From Xestospongia muta (taxonomy: Eukaryota; Porifera; Demospongiae; Haplosclerida; Petrosiidae): a stretch of DNA of 64,000 nucleotides. The notes under the pieces are model-generated. The model saw only the letters and a program-made list of their open reading frames with translations, did not search any database and was not told the origin of the DNA. The DNA is taken from contig OY848920.1 in NCBI GenBank assembly GCA_963693285.1, positions 10,228,182-10,292,181 on the forward strand, read 5' to 3'. The number at the start of each line of letters is the position of its first letter. Within the stretch, counting starts at the first letter, position 1. This document shows positions 52,984 through 64,000 of the stretch, in pieces. A program made the position numbers and the translations under genes.

Positions 52984-53475
52984 ATGGCTGCTATCAATGG
53001 ATTGTTCTGTAGTTTGATGCTGAGGGCAGTAGTTCCAAGATTGTCGAGACAATTGAGTATTATGTCTTCACCTTTTAATACTAGAGTAAAAGAGAATACC
53101 TCTGTTAATTTGGACTCACAACCTTCTGTTCCCACAAGAGAAAAAACATTTGAAGAGCTACTTGAAAGCTCACGTCTTTTAACAAGTTGTGGTGACTCTC
53201 CAGTAGATCAGAGAGTCACTGGAGAAGTGATTGCTGTTGTTGGTAATGATCTGTACATTGATTTTGGTGGTAAATTCCATGGTGTAGTACCCAGACCACC
53301 AGCAGAACAAGATGGACAATATTATGTAAAAGGAACTCAAGTAGAAGTTATTGTGAAAGACTTAGAAATTACAGAACATTTTTTGGGAGCTTGGCGGAAC
53401 ACCTCATTGCTTGAAGCTAATATATCTCTTGTTACAAGAAGAGCAAGACCGAAGGAGGAAGACCCTCTTAATTAA
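52984..53475 (+). CDS. MRPS28: Mitochondrial small ribosomal subunit protein bS1m (MRPS28)
   Basis: A single-exon frame of 163 residues. The N-terminus is basic and hydroxylated (MLRAVVPRLSRQLS), consistent with a mitochondrial targeting peptide. The core, with VIAVVGNDLYIDFGGKFHGV and later FLGAWRNTSLLEANISL, matches MRPS28, an S1-like domain protein of the mitoribosomal small subunit. The length is close to human MRPS28 (~187). It is intronless, unlike its neighbours. Confidence 0.93.
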   Translation: MAAINGLFCSLMLRAVVPRLSRQLSIMSSPFNTRVKENTSVNLDSQPSVPTREKTFEELLESSRLLTSCGDSPVDQRVTGEVIAVVGNDLYIDFGGKFHGVVPRPPAEQDGQYYVKGTQVEVIVKDLEITEHFLGAWRNTSLLEANISLVTRRARPKEEDPLN

Positions 53476-53756
53476 TTAAAGATGGATTCCTTTCTGTGAC
53501 TGTTGTTTTTTAGGCACTAGATTTCTAATATCACTGTGTACATGTTCTCATTCTTAGTATTGGAATGAGGCTACTTACAACTTCATATTTATTAAATTTA
53601 AACAAATTCTAAATTTTTTAAACTGAAAATTTTCAAAAAAGTAAAACAAATTTTACATGATCATCTAGAGAAATTTATAAAAAAACACTACATAATCAAG
53701 CAACACTACAAACTATTTAAAAGAAAAAAAATTCCTTAAAAGGAAGTTAAAACTGC

Positions 53757-56700
53757 TTAAAAGTTCTCAAAGTGGTGAATGAAGGCAGGACCTTCATAAC
53801 GATTGCTTGCAGCACAAGCCTCCTCAACACCATTAGTCATACCAGGAGGACCACAGGAGAAGACTCCAATCTTAGGTAGAAGACAGTGCTCAATAGCAAG
53901 ACTATCGAAGAAAGTATTGAAATCAGGACGACCAAAATGAGTCACAGCTCGCATACCAGTAAAGAGGGATCGACCAGAAAGACGTTGGAAGTGTCGTTCA
54001 GCAATGTATAACATAGCTGTACGCAGATCAAACTTATCATAGAATTGAGTAACAAAAATATGTACTTCAACCAGTTGTTTAGTGTCTGCTTCCTCAACTT
54101 CTTTAATAATATCTGCCATCCATTCAAACTGAGATTGTGTACGTGTCACCCAGATGAAGTAAACTTTCTTGCATTGCACCCTAGCACCAATATTAAATCG
54201 ATGGACCAACTCTTTCAAAATGGAGGCAAATGGTGTTACTCCAATACCACCACCAACAAGAACAGCTGCCTCAAACCGATACCAATCTTGATGACCCTCA
54301 CCAAATGGACCGTCAACATACAACTTGGGATAAGGCATTCCGGCACTTTTCTTTTGAGAAAAGATCTCACGGAAATTATGAGTCCAGGGACCAACCGCAC
54401 GAATATGAAGACTCAGGTTTTCCTCATTAGGAGCAGAGCTTAGAGTAAAGGGATGGTATTCTCCAGGATTTTGACCAAGACTAGCAATACGCACCCACTG
54501 ACCTGCTACATAATCAAAACTTGGAGGACGTTTAAAGTAAATACCGATAACCTGTGAAGGCAGAATATCAGCTCTCACCACACTGACCTCAGCCCTGCTA
54601 CGTCCCAAACTGATTAGTCTATCAAGGACAAACACAATACCAGGTCCAAGGAAGAAGTTGCCAAAGAGTGGATCTTGTACGAGACGACCAGATCCATGCA
54701 AGAACATTAGAATGTAAAAAACAATGTACAAATGATGTGTGATCCAGAAGGCTTGGAAGGCATATCTACGAGCATATTGGACAGCAAAAACAAATATGAT
54801 AACGGTAATTAGACTCAAAACGAAAGCACTGAATCCAGTCATGGTCAAAAACAGCCAATATGAGAACTTTGGCAAGAAATGGCTACGAAAGTAAACTTCA
54901 CGGAAGATACAAGTCAAATCGTTGGATGTTTGAGTTGCGATGTGATAAAAGTTGATACCATGTCCAATACCATGCATGACAGTAAAGGCCAATGCTGTCA
55001 AGGCTACGATCTTATGAAAAGCGATGTGGGAATCAAATGGAATGTAATAATTGAAGATGGTTTCACGCAAATAGGTGAAGAAGTTGCGAGCCATTGTCAG
55101 GAGCAGAACAGAATATGTGAACATCATAGATGAGGCTGCACCACGAGTTACCGTGACACCATATCCAGCAATACGTCGGAGTCCAGCTTGTTCTCTCTCT
55201 ATAGAATAGTAGTAAGCTCTTTCGATAAAGATACAAGCAACAATGAGGAAAAACATTGATAAATAAAAGATGTGAAGTTTGTAGTTTTCAATCCAACGAA
55301 GGATGACTGCAATTTTACGACCAATGGGTGTGGAATAAAATGGCTTTCTCCTGGTAGTCTGAACAGTAACTTGGCTATCTTCAAAACCACGATCAGCACG
55401 AGGGTCTTGTTTTGTGGTACGACCATATGCTCGTACAACAGTACGACGAGCTCGAGCAGTAGCAGTCTCACGAGATCGATACCTTGATGGCACAGTACCA
55501 GACTCTTCTTCTTTAGAAACGGGAGCAGGTTCCAATGAGGGTCCTTCAACACCTTGGATGTTGAGCTTGGCATTGCTCAGTTCTTCCTTGTGATCTCGCA
55601 TCAGGACTCTGAAATCCTCGACAGTCAAAAATTGCTTGTTCTCAAAACCAGCTGCAGTAAACATGGAGCTTACTAGCTGTTCCATCTGCTCACTAGTAAC
55701 AGAAGCATTAACCATCTCCATCATACTTTTTAACATTTTCTTGAAGGACTCTCGTTCTAGTTGACCTGTTCCAGAGACATCGTACATTCGGAACATGAGA
55801 TCTAGTTTTTCATCTGGGGAGCCTTTGGAGAAAATAACTGTCATATCGGCAAATTCACGGAACGAGATAAACCCGTTTTGGTCAGAATCACACAGTTGGA
55901 ACATTTGCTCAACAAAAAGTGAGTCTTTTTTCATTGAAAGTGCTTTTTTTTCATTGAAAGTGCTTCTGCAAATTCATCCTGAGTGAGTTCACAATCTAGA
56001 ACATTTTGTTGTGTATTGTATCTCTGACTTCCGCCAACCTCAGCAAACACAGATTTGAAAAAGTTTTCCAAAAGAACTTGACGTGCTTTTTTGGTAAATG
56101 TGTTTCTTATAATGTCCTTCTTTCTTAGCTGCTCATTAACAACATTAATATTGAGACCTTGTAGATGCTCTGTTATCTTGGTGATAAATACTTCACGGTC
56201 GTGGTAGGTCATTGCTCGGATGAGAACATCGTATTCATTTAATATCTTCAAAGCAAAGTAATGTTCGTTGTCAACGGCAACCTGGATAGTGATGGAGGCG
56301 TGGTTTCGTAAATCAATTGTACGCAATAGTTCCTCGACATAAAATAATTTTATTTGTTTACCAGGACCAAGTTTAAAACTCACGTATCTTGTTGTCTCAT
56401 TTAGACCAGCCTTCTCCTCCCACGCAATTAAGACTTGGTTATCATTGTCAGTCAGATCATCACCTTCGATCTTCTTGACGCGAGTCGTACGACCAGCACT
56501 GAGGATCTTGGCACGTCGACGCTTGTTGACAGCTGCAATGAGTAACATAACTAATATAACCAAGAAAACATAGATAAAGACAAGCGCCCATACTAATGGA
56601 ACCTGCCATACACTGCTGTCATAATAATCAAAGTTCTGGACTAGACTACAGTCATCCATGACTAGTTCAGTAAGTTGAAAAGGTTGAGGACAGTATGTAC

Positions 56701-59650
56701 TATTACTGCTGACCATGAAAGGATTTGGCTGTATATTGTCTTCAGTGATATTTTTGGTAATGGCAATGAGGATCTCTTTCATGTCAACACTTTCAATCAT
56801 TCTAATTTCTTCTTCCGTAAAAAGTCTATAAATTGAATAAAAACATAAATGGATGCATAGATCATTCAATGGATGTATAGATCAATAGTATTAATGGATT
56901 AATAGATGCATAACCAATTCAATGGATGTACAAAAACAATTAGATTTACTTACCCATTGTTCTCATAATTTTCATACCAAAACCTGTCGGCATGACGAAT
57001 ACGCATAAATTGATCAAACAGAACTTCAGTGAAGAGTGTACCAGGTCCTCCATCGGTTGTTGTTTCAGCTAAACCACACGCCCAGATATCACACCTAATA
57101 AAAAAAATCACAAGAACAGATCACTTAGGTTACCATGGCAACTGTTAACATGGCAATGGAAACAAATTTTTTCGACTGTGTATAACAGATTGCTTATGAT
57201 ACCATGGCAACTGTTAACATGGCAACAGAAAAAACATTTCCATTGTATATATGTGTACTTACTGTGTGATGTTGTTGTTATAAACATCTCGTAATCGTTC
57301 AATATTTTCAGTAATGGCAACATCCACGCCATAATTCACATTGAGGTCTTCAAAACTATAGACAGGAGGTAGACCATATGCAATACGGGCGGAATTAAAA
57401 TCAGGTAAACCATGGTCACGCCCACGTTGAAGATTTTGAGCCATAAGATCTCGTCGAGTGAAATCAAGGGCTCCAAAAACAAAGCCCCTTAAATCAGGAG
57501 TAATTATAAAATCTTCTCTCTCAGTTCTCTGAGAAGCCATACCAAGAAAGAATGAATCAACATTGGTTTCGTTAATTGTGACCTGAGGATTCCAGAACTG
57601 GTTGCAAGTACGAGGTGCAAAATATTGTGAACCGAGGTCACCAGGTTGGTATCCATCTCTTCCAATATTAGTAAAAGTTGAATTGCAGATTAATTTGTAG
57701 ATCTCTGTACCAGCGTATCTTGACTGACAAAATTCATTGTAAATGGAACTAAAGGTTGGGAATCTTGCACTATCATTTGTGAGGGATCTGAGATAGGTGT
57801 TAGTGTATCGTGCAGCATCAGGAGACAATGTAGACCCGAATCGGCACATTTCATTACCACTAGAAAAATAAAAATATACATTAGTTGTAGGAGCATATAA
57901 TATTACATGTCATAGACACACAGGACTAATATATACTAGAGATAATGTCATGTATGCTCGATGCTTACCCTCCCAATCTCCTCCAAATACCAGGTGTCAC
58001 CATAGTATGCCCGAATCTCATAGCAGCTGATTGAAAAATGTGAGCAATTTGTGGATTAATAGCAGGGTTATAGCCACTACGTCCAAAATACAGAGAATAA
58101 CCTGGAGTCTCCTTATAAGGGAAAGCACTAGCATTGCCGTTAAACTTGCTAGCCAAGAACAAAGGTAGCCATTCTTTGTAGACAACTTTCTGGTGTGTTG
58201 CAATAGTAAATTGACGAGCACGATTGAACAGCCATTCGTCCATCTCCCATTCGTCACTAAAGTGGAATCCTGGTTCGTTACGATTATCATAATAGAACTT
58301 ATACAGTCGTCGTGCCCACCAGTTATGGACTCTGAACCACAGTATACCCATTGTGAGAAGAAATGGATTTTCATTACCACGGGGATTACCAATAGCTGTA
58401 AGTAAGAAAAAATGACATTATGAGAAGTCACATGATTAGTACTATAAAGCTACTAATTAGCTGTGTGACTAATTGTTTGCATAACACAGGATCATGTGAC
58501 TGCATTAAACTAATCATGTGACTAATTATGGTTGTTGAAACCAAAAATGGCTATGTATCCTTGATAAGGTATGTTACTAAAAATAGGACATTCTATTTTT
58601 AGAACTCACTCCAAAATCTGTTTACAGGATGTAGAGAGTTATTAAAAGGAGGGGGAGGGTTAGCAAAGGGTAATCCAAGTGCATCATTAGATTGAGGGAA
58701 CTGGTCTGAAATATTTAAGTTGTTATCATTAGCTGCTAATTCCCCAAGTTCAAAGGATCGAATAGCGTCAGTCCAAACCTTAAATGGTCCATACATCAAC
58801 CCTCCATCAAACCATGGTGTAATTTCATTCAATTGCATACGAGGGTTGTTAGGAGCATAACCTGTGTTAAAATCATAACGGTTTCGTAAGAAAGGTATGA
58901 ATCTTTCACTACGACAGTCAGGATCGTAAAGAGGATGGCATTTTGGGACTTTGATAAACTCGTATTCAGGAGTGCAACCTGCTCTCTGAGCATCTAAGAC
59001 TTCCTCAACAACTTGTTGACCTGATAAAGAAATAAGCATTAATGCATTTTATAATACACTTAGATGTAAATAAATAAAAAGAAAAATTGCTATTAATAAT
59101 ATGATACATCAAACATATTATACTGAACATCATACCAAAATAAATAAAAAAGCCTGTCCGTACATCCGAGCCTAGTCCTGTGAGGCCGTTCTGTGAGAGG
59201 TTAGCAATGATGAGAACGTTGGGACGATCTCTACCAGCAAACTCATAGACACCATCAGGGTACGCTATAGGTGTTTTTCTTTCCATTGGCATATCAGCAC
59301 CACCCCATTCTGGATGGGCAGGATTATTGTACCATCCATCATAACTTTCCCATTCATAATCTAAAGATTGAAAAAATGGATGAATAATGACATATAATTT
59401 AGATGAAATAGATGCATAGTATTGTTTGCTATGGATCTATAACAACTTACAATGGATGCATGAGATAATGAAATGGATACATGATTTGGTGAAATGGATG
59501 CAAAATAAATCACTCACGTCGTTCTATTTCGAAAAACGTATCGTTGAAGCCCCTGACAGCAGGATCGTTGGTTATCATTGACAGGTCCCTTATCACTGCC
59601 ACAGAGAGGCCTAGCAAACATGCTAGTACCACAGCTACAAGACTTCTCAT
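53757..59650 (-). CDS. DUOX: Dual oxidase (DUOX), frame broken by a 20 bp duplication
   Basis: Seven exons: 59650-59518, 59360-59136, 59020-58610, 58395-57969, 57859-57263, 57094-56954, 56825-53757. The start at 59650 gives the signal peptide MRSLVAVVLACLLGLSVAV. Order: extracellular peroxidase-like domain (WYNNPAHPEWGG, RFGHTMVTPG with the proximal His, LQRGRDHGLPDF), TM1 (VPLVWALVFIYVFLVILVML), EF-hands (DSDQNGFISFREF, DVSGTGQLERESF), six-TM NOX heme region (HGIGHG, THHLY), FAD site HPFTLSSAP, NADPH sites GGGIGVTPFAS and CGPPGM, ending FENF as DUOX/NOX proteins do. The exons total 5,003 bases, two short of a multiple of three. Removing one exact 20 bp tandem copy at 55926-55965 would leave a 1,660-residue protein. 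As given, translation stops shortly after TM1 and the first EF-hand flank, losing the oxidase. This could be an assembly error or a real allele. Confidence 0.95.
55926..55965. repeat. Exact 20 bp tandem duplication inside DUOX
   Basis: TTTTTTCATTGAAAGTGCTT occurs twice head to tail (55926-55945 and 55946-55965). It falls between the codons for EFAEALSMKK and DSLFVEQM, and shifts the reading frame. Confidence 0.95.
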
Positions 59651-60043
59651 GTTTTTCTTCTTTCTTGTTGCAGTTGTCTCTGCTCTCTGAAAGAAAAGAA
59701 GAAAATGGCCACTCAGAGTGGGAGACGAAACTAAATATTGCTATGTTGCAGGAAGCAGCCACATCATAGCGGAACCGACAGTAAAAACAGTTAGCAGGGT
59801 CGTTGATGCGTAGTTAATGTAGAGATCACATCGTGTTATTATTATTTATAGTATTGTTTTGATTTCATATTAACACAAGATCACTCAAAAAGGGAGAGCC
59901 CTGCAGAGACGCAGTCGCTTGTTTTGGTAATACTAAATAAACAGCTCAGCCCTGATAAAATAATTTTAGAATTATTGCATTTTATTCCTTAGGAAGAGAG
60001 GGAGAGATCATAAAGAAGGAAGAAATACACTCAGTGAGAAAAA
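59651..60043. promoter_or_regulatory. Divergent promoter, DUOX/DUOXA
   Basis: There are 393 bp between the start codons of an enzyme and its obligate maturation factor, allowing shared control. I find no CACGTG box here, unlike the other promoters in the window. Confidence 0.6.
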
Positions 60044-61782
60044 ATGGGTAATTCTTTTCGCATGCAGCCAGCCCCCACACTTTATGGGGAAAACAAGACA
60101 CCAGTTACTGAGGACGTGTTGGAAGTTGGTCTGTTGGTAGCATTTGGTTTGATTGCTTTCTCCTTTTTACTTATTATACCTGGAATACGAGGTAGAGAGG
60201 TAAGATAACTTATACTCTCATTCCAATAACTTCATACACTCATTCCAGCGTCTCTATGCGACAATTCGAGTGTTCGTAACACTGTTTATTGGTGCTGTGA
60301 TATTAGTCAGTAACTTTGGTTATGGGTGGTATACAGATAAAGTTACTGTACAGACTCAGTACAAAGCATTTACTACTGAAGAGATCAGAGCTGATGTTGG
60401 CCTTCATATTGGACTCAGGGGTATAAACATAACACTCAAAGGTTTGTCAAATGAATGGATAGACGATCAAATGGTTAATGGATGCATAGTATGATTAATA
60501 GATAAATGGACATTCATTTTGGTATCTTACAAATACAGGTGAACCTCTTGATCCTAATGGTGATTTAGCTGGTGAAACAATTAATTATAACGAGCGATTT
60601 TGGTGGGCGGATCCATGGTTTCAAGGACGTATTGGTTTTGGTCGTTTTGCAGGTCGAATTAACCAAGAGTTTCGAGCTGCTCAGTTTCGTGGCATGCCAT
60701 ATCCCATACTATGGGTTGCTGAGTACTTCACTGTAGATGGAGAACAAATTCGTTGGGTGCGTAAATTTCGTCAAGCTGGTTGGTATACGCATCAGTTCCT
60801 TTGGTATGTTCCTTGTATATGAACTTTAAAATGATGCATTTAATGGACATTCATTTTGGAAGTACAAATAGAATGGATGCATAATTTGACAAATGGATCC
60901 ACATGATTAGATATAATGGATGCATAATTTGACAAATGGATCCACATGATTAGATATAATAGATGCATAATTTGATAAATGGATCCACATGATTAGATAT
61001 AATGGATGCACAATTTGACAAATGGATCCATCATATAAAACCAAACATATTATATAACAATGTTGTATTATTTTCACTTTCAATACAGGTTAGCATTTGC
61101 TATTTATCTCCTTGACATCATGGTCTTTATATTCAATATACGTTATGGAGCACAGCTAATGGTGTTACTAGGTACTCTTATGATAATGGCCTGTGGTGCT
61201 TACGGACTGATCATATTAAATGAACCTCATATACGATTGCCGTGGTCAGCAGCAGATTGCCATCCAAATCCTAGTCAAAATGAGTGGTGCGCTCTTGCTA
61301 TGGAACCTTCCTTTGGTTGGTCGTTCTATCTAGTTCTCTTTACTGGGCTAGCTGTGTTCTTTACTGGAGGAATCTTGTATTTTCTGGATTTCTTTTTCCC
61401 ACGCTACACTGCACCTCTGTTTCATCATAACATTATTGAGGAAGATGAGGAGTTCCTTGAGGTAAATTTTGAAATGGTAATAGTATTTTATTTTTGTTTT
61501 AGGAGGATACTGGTGGTGATGAAGATGCTGAATATAGTATTGAACCAAGTCGGCGTGGTTATCGTGGACGAACTGCTCGTGGTGGACGAACCACTCGTAA
61601 TCGAGGCCTTACCAAGTTAGTCACACCCACTTGGTTAATTTATTAACCCCTCCTTTTGTAGATATCGACAGACTCAGCGACGTTCTCGTGGAACTGTCCA
61701 ACAAGGACGTGGTTCCCAACGTCTTAAGGACGAAATCCCTCTGGAGGAGGTTCATGTTGAGAAGAACCTCGATGCAGATTGA
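60044..61782 (+). CDS. DUOXA: Dual oxidase maturation factor (DUOXA)
   Basis: Six exons: 60044-60199, 60249-60441, 60539-60803, 61089-61461, 61503-61615, 61662-61782; 406 residues. It has several hydrophobic segments (LVAFGLIAFSFLLIIPGIRG, VFVTLFIGAVILVSNFG, LMVLLGTLMIMACGAYGLII, YLVLFTGLAVFFTGGILYFL), an extracellular loop with LRGINITLKG (a possible glycosylation site) and ETINYNERFWW, all typical of DUOXA. The family brings DUOX out of the ER and stays with it at the surface. The tail is Arg/Gly-rich (RRGYRGRTARGGRTTRNRG), which I do not recall from vertebrate DUOXA. It lies head-to-head with DUOX. Confidence 0.95.
60860..61040. repeat. ~43 bp minisatellite in DUOXA intron 3
   Basis: Three to four copies of a unit containing GGATGCATAATTTGACAAAT and GGATCCACATGATTAGATAT. 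Similar ATGGATGCAT motifs are scattered through the DUOX introns (56870-56930, 59380-59500). Confidence 0.8.
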
Positions 61783-62083
61783 ATAATTTTTAAACATTTT
61801 CAGGACCCAATTTTTTGATTTTTGTAGTGTTCAGGCCTTCTTTTAATGATATTGTAAATTCAGGAACTTTTTAATTAGAATTTTTATTATTAAATATTAT
61901 TATTGTAGTTCAACTAGTCCAATAAAAAATTGAGAAAAGGGGGACTATCTACAAAACATTAAATTAATAACCAATAATCAACTAATTATTAGGGGGGACA
62001 ATATAATATTAATGTTCGATGAGATTTTTAATGTTTTTGCACAAGAAAGAGGAAGACAAAGAAATTTCAAAATTACAAGCGAA
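61783..62083. other. Convergent 3' regions of DUOXA and HECA
   Basis: About 300 bp of AT-rich sequence with an AATAAA near 61920. No gene is seen. Confidence 0.5.
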
Positions 62084-63391
62084 TTATTGAGATTCGAGAG
62101 AGCGTTTGTCAATGTGATATCGAGTTATAGGCTTGAGAAAATGAAAATCCCGAGACGAACAGTGTGGACAATCAAAGAGCGAAGAGAGTTGAGTGAATGA
62201 TAGAGAAAGCTTAGAGTGATCCACCATGGGTTTTTGACAGTTGTTACATTGAACACTACTGGAACAGCAAGGTGTAGCAGCAAATAGATCAAAACTATAC
62301 ATTGTACCAATTTGATGAAATGTACCATTCCAACGTTGATGACAATTTTTGCATGTGACATTGTTTAATCCTACCATACAGCGAAGACAAACAGCTGATA
62401 TATATTGTGGATCATCTCCTTTTCCCTCAACTTCTAGAGAGTTATCACGAGGAGGTTTAGGAGAAAGATAAAAGGTTCCATTGATAAGCGGGTAACGATC
62501 ATATACAGAAAGTTGATCTTCACAAAGAACACAAGATATTGTGTTAGTGTGATGAAATGCGAGGCTACTTAACACAAAGGAACGAGTATCGTCACCGGCA
62601 GCGTAACCATCGTCTTCCATTTTGATGTGGTAACCATTGACTAAATGTCGAGGGAGTAGCCGATCAAAAATGGAGTAGTCAGTACGATGAGCAAATGGTT
62701 GCAAATAATTAACTCCATTATCACTTGAAAAGGAATCACTGTTCCGCTGACTGTGACTTCGAGATCGTGTGGGTAGTGGTGTGATGGAGAGAGGTGATTT
62801 CTCCGATAAGCTTGTTGATTTTTTACGTTTCTTTTTCGTTTTGTCGTTGGTAGAGGCGGCAATCATGACAGCAGTGGAAGATGATGTGGGTGTGGCCTCA
62901 GGGAGGACATGGTTAAGGTCTTTCCGGAGCGTCCCCTTGCCACAACGACAAGTACAGAATCGGAAGATTAAATCATATCCTTTTTTAGACCAAAGATTTT
63001 GTTTACGCTGCTTCTCAGACCAATTTCTAGCACGACTCATTCCACGAAGACAACTAAGTATTTGTTCTTCAAAGGACTCAAAACATTCAGAATGCATGTA
63101 CATTGAGCATGGACATTTTTCATTGCTACATACCATTCTGACAAGCTCTTGGTCACAAGTAGGCATACCCTCAATTGGACCGAGGAGACATCCACGAGGA
63201 TTACAGCAGCTCAATGATGTAGTGGTACTTTCTAAGCGAAGACTGGAGATATCACCATCCAAGTCAAGGGGATCGGACTCTTCTTCAGGAACTGTGTGGC
63301 TCCGTGGGGAAGGCAGACTGTGTGGTAGACCGGAATCTGAAGAGGTCGAGCCTGTTCTTCTTCTAGAAGATTTTTCTCTAGTAGTGGGCAT
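62084..63391 (-). CDS. HECA: Headcase protein homolog (HECA)
   Basis: A single-exon frame of 435 residues. After a Ser/Arg-rich N-terminus it has the headcase region: CCNPRGCLLG, CSNEKCPCSMYMHSECFESF, RARNWSEKQRKQNLWSKKGY and CTCRCGKGTLRKDL. The second conserved block has NGYHIKMEDDGYAAGDDTRS, CVLCEDQLSVYDRYPLINGT and MYSFDLFAATPCC. Paired cysteines suggest zinc-binding modules. In Drosophila and vertebrates headcase restrains growth and proliferation, partly through mTORC1 with Unkempt. It is intronless here. Confidence 0.94.
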   Translation of the reverse strand: MPTTREKSSRRRTGSTSSDSGLPHSLPSPRSHTVPEEESDPLDLDGDISSLRLESTTTSLSCCNPRGCLLGPIEGMPTCDQELVRMVCSNEKCPCSMYMHSECFESFEEQILSCLRGMSRARNWSEKQRKQNLWSKKGYDLIFRFCTCRCGKGTLRKDLNHVLPEATPTSSSTAVMIAASTNDKTKKKRKKSTSLSEKSPLSITPLPTRSRSHSQRNSDSFSSDNGVNYLQPFAHRTDYSIFDRLLPRHLVNGYHIKMEDDGYAAGDDTRSFVLSSLAFHHTNTISCVLCEDQLSVYDRYPLINGTFYLSPKPPRDNSLEVEGKGDDPQYISAVCLRCMVGLNNVTCKNCHQRWNGTFHQIGTMYSFDLFAATPCCSSSVQCNNCQKPMVDHSKLSLSFTQLSSLFDCPHCSSRDFHFLKPITRYHIDKRSLESQ

Positions 63392-63705
63392 GATAAAGAG
63401 ATAGGGAAAAAAGATGGCACTTGGGAGATGGAGGGTGGGGACGTGATACCGGAAATGTTCGCGAATCGAAACAGTACGTGTTGAGTTTTGCAGGTTGTGC
63501 AGCTACCCCTATGTAGATGGAGTCACTATATCAGTCGGCCGAGGCGTGGAATCACAATGCATTCAATGATACACTGTTATAGCTTGCCGACCTTGAAGGC
63601 CCTGCAACTCTCCATTTTGAACACTTATAAGTTCATACCCGGGGTTGTCGTTTTGTATACTTGCACCGTATATTAGGGTAAGCACGTGGAAGAGAAAGAG
63701 AGAAG
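63392..63705. promoter_or_regulatory. Divergent promoter, HECA/CCT8
   Basis: There are 314 bp between start codons, more GC-rich than most of the window, with CACGTG at 63683-63688, 17 bp before the CCT8 ATG. Confidence 0.55.
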
Positions 63706-64000
63706 ATGGCTTTACCCATTCCAATGGCTGGATTAGCCAGCATGCTAAAAGAAGGAACGCAAGTGAGTTAATTATTAAAAGTTTTTTTTGCTCCAAAAAA
63801 TGTATCTGTATAACATAATTACATTAGTATATATACATGTTTGATAATTAATGGGTGTGGCTTTTTGATTTTTATCTCATTTAATAGCATTATCATGGGA
63901 TCTATGAGGCTGTCCTTAGAAACATTGATGCTTGCCGGCAAATTGCTAAGATTACCCGATCTTCATATGGACCCTGTGGTATGTCCCTATTCATTAGTTT
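63706..64000 (+). CDS. CCT8: CCT8, chaperonin TCP-1 subunit theta (5' end only)
   Basis: Exons 63706-63762 and 63888-63978, then a GT donor; the gene continues beyond the window. The reading MALPIPMAGLASMLKEGTQ, followed by YEAVLRNIDACRQIAKITRS and SYGPCG, matches the N-terminus of the theta subunit, ending at the start of the nucleotide-binding GPxG motif. CCT8 is one of eight paralogous subunits of the cytosolic chaperonin that folds actin and tubulin. Confidence 0.93.

Noticed and set aside
55920..55970. Programmed frameshift or tiny intron in DUOX
   Set aside because: No GT-AG or slippery signal fits, while an exact 20 bp tandem copy fully explains the frame change.
59514..59762. 82-codon frame as the DUOX N-terminus
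   Set aside because: It is in another frame. The frame starting at 59650 has a signal peptide and joins exon 2 correctly to give EIERHYEWESYDGWYNN.
62769..63404. 211-codon plus-strand frame over headcase
   Set aside because: It is the antisense shadow of the HECA coding sequence, which carries all conserved cysteine motifs.

Overview
The window is nuclear DNA of an early-branching animal, most likely a demosponge. It is AT-rich, genes are packed tightly with many introns of 45-150 bp, neighbouring genes are often head-to-head, and the gene set is animal-specific (Frizzled, DUOX with DUOXA, TMEM135, androglobin, headcase). I think of Amphimedon queenslandica, but that is inference; no species marker was tested. 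Exon limits were read by eye from GT-AG boundaries and frame continuity, and several long genes close exactly in frame, which supports the models.

Region 1 (1-28.35 kb) is an accessory array of four tandem minus-strand paralogs, called A, B, A' and B' here. Each encodes a death domain, two related helical modules, an unrecognised ~220-residue domain, coiled coil and a C-terminal ribonuclease-inhibitor-type LRR, with no NACHT ATPase. They look like intracellular innate-immune or death-fold adaptors. The LRR helices are almost invariant among paralogs, while the exposed residues of each LxL strand differ. A ~6.95 kb block holding B plus a dead RABL3-FKBP chimera is repeated nearly identically 13,679 bp away. 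B carries a nonsense codon and B' is open. A small inverted-repeat element with a captured RecQ fragment sits inside gene A, and decayed USP-like, Ulp1-like and zinc-finger pieces lie between B and A'.

Region 2 (28.4-44.4 kb) is conserved: RABL3 (+, sharing a ~127 bp promoter gap with B'), WDR3 (+, U3 snoRNP ribosome-biogenesis factor), a Frizzled receptor (-) and TMEM135 (+), the last two divergent with 61 bp between the outermost start codons.

Region 3 (44.4-64 kb) holds androglobin (-, 30 exons) divergent from MRPS28 (+), dual oxidase DUOX (-) head-to-head with its maturation factor DUOXA (+), headcase/HECA (-), and the first two exons of the chaperonin subunit CCT8 (+). DUOX and DUOXA together form the hydrogen-peroxide-producing complex. 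As given here, DUOX is broken by an exact 20 bp tandem duplication between its peroxidase half and its EF-hand/NADPH-oxidase half. Most conserved promoters carry a CACGTG E-box. Introns contain many micro- and minisatellites that create long spurious repetitive reading frames.
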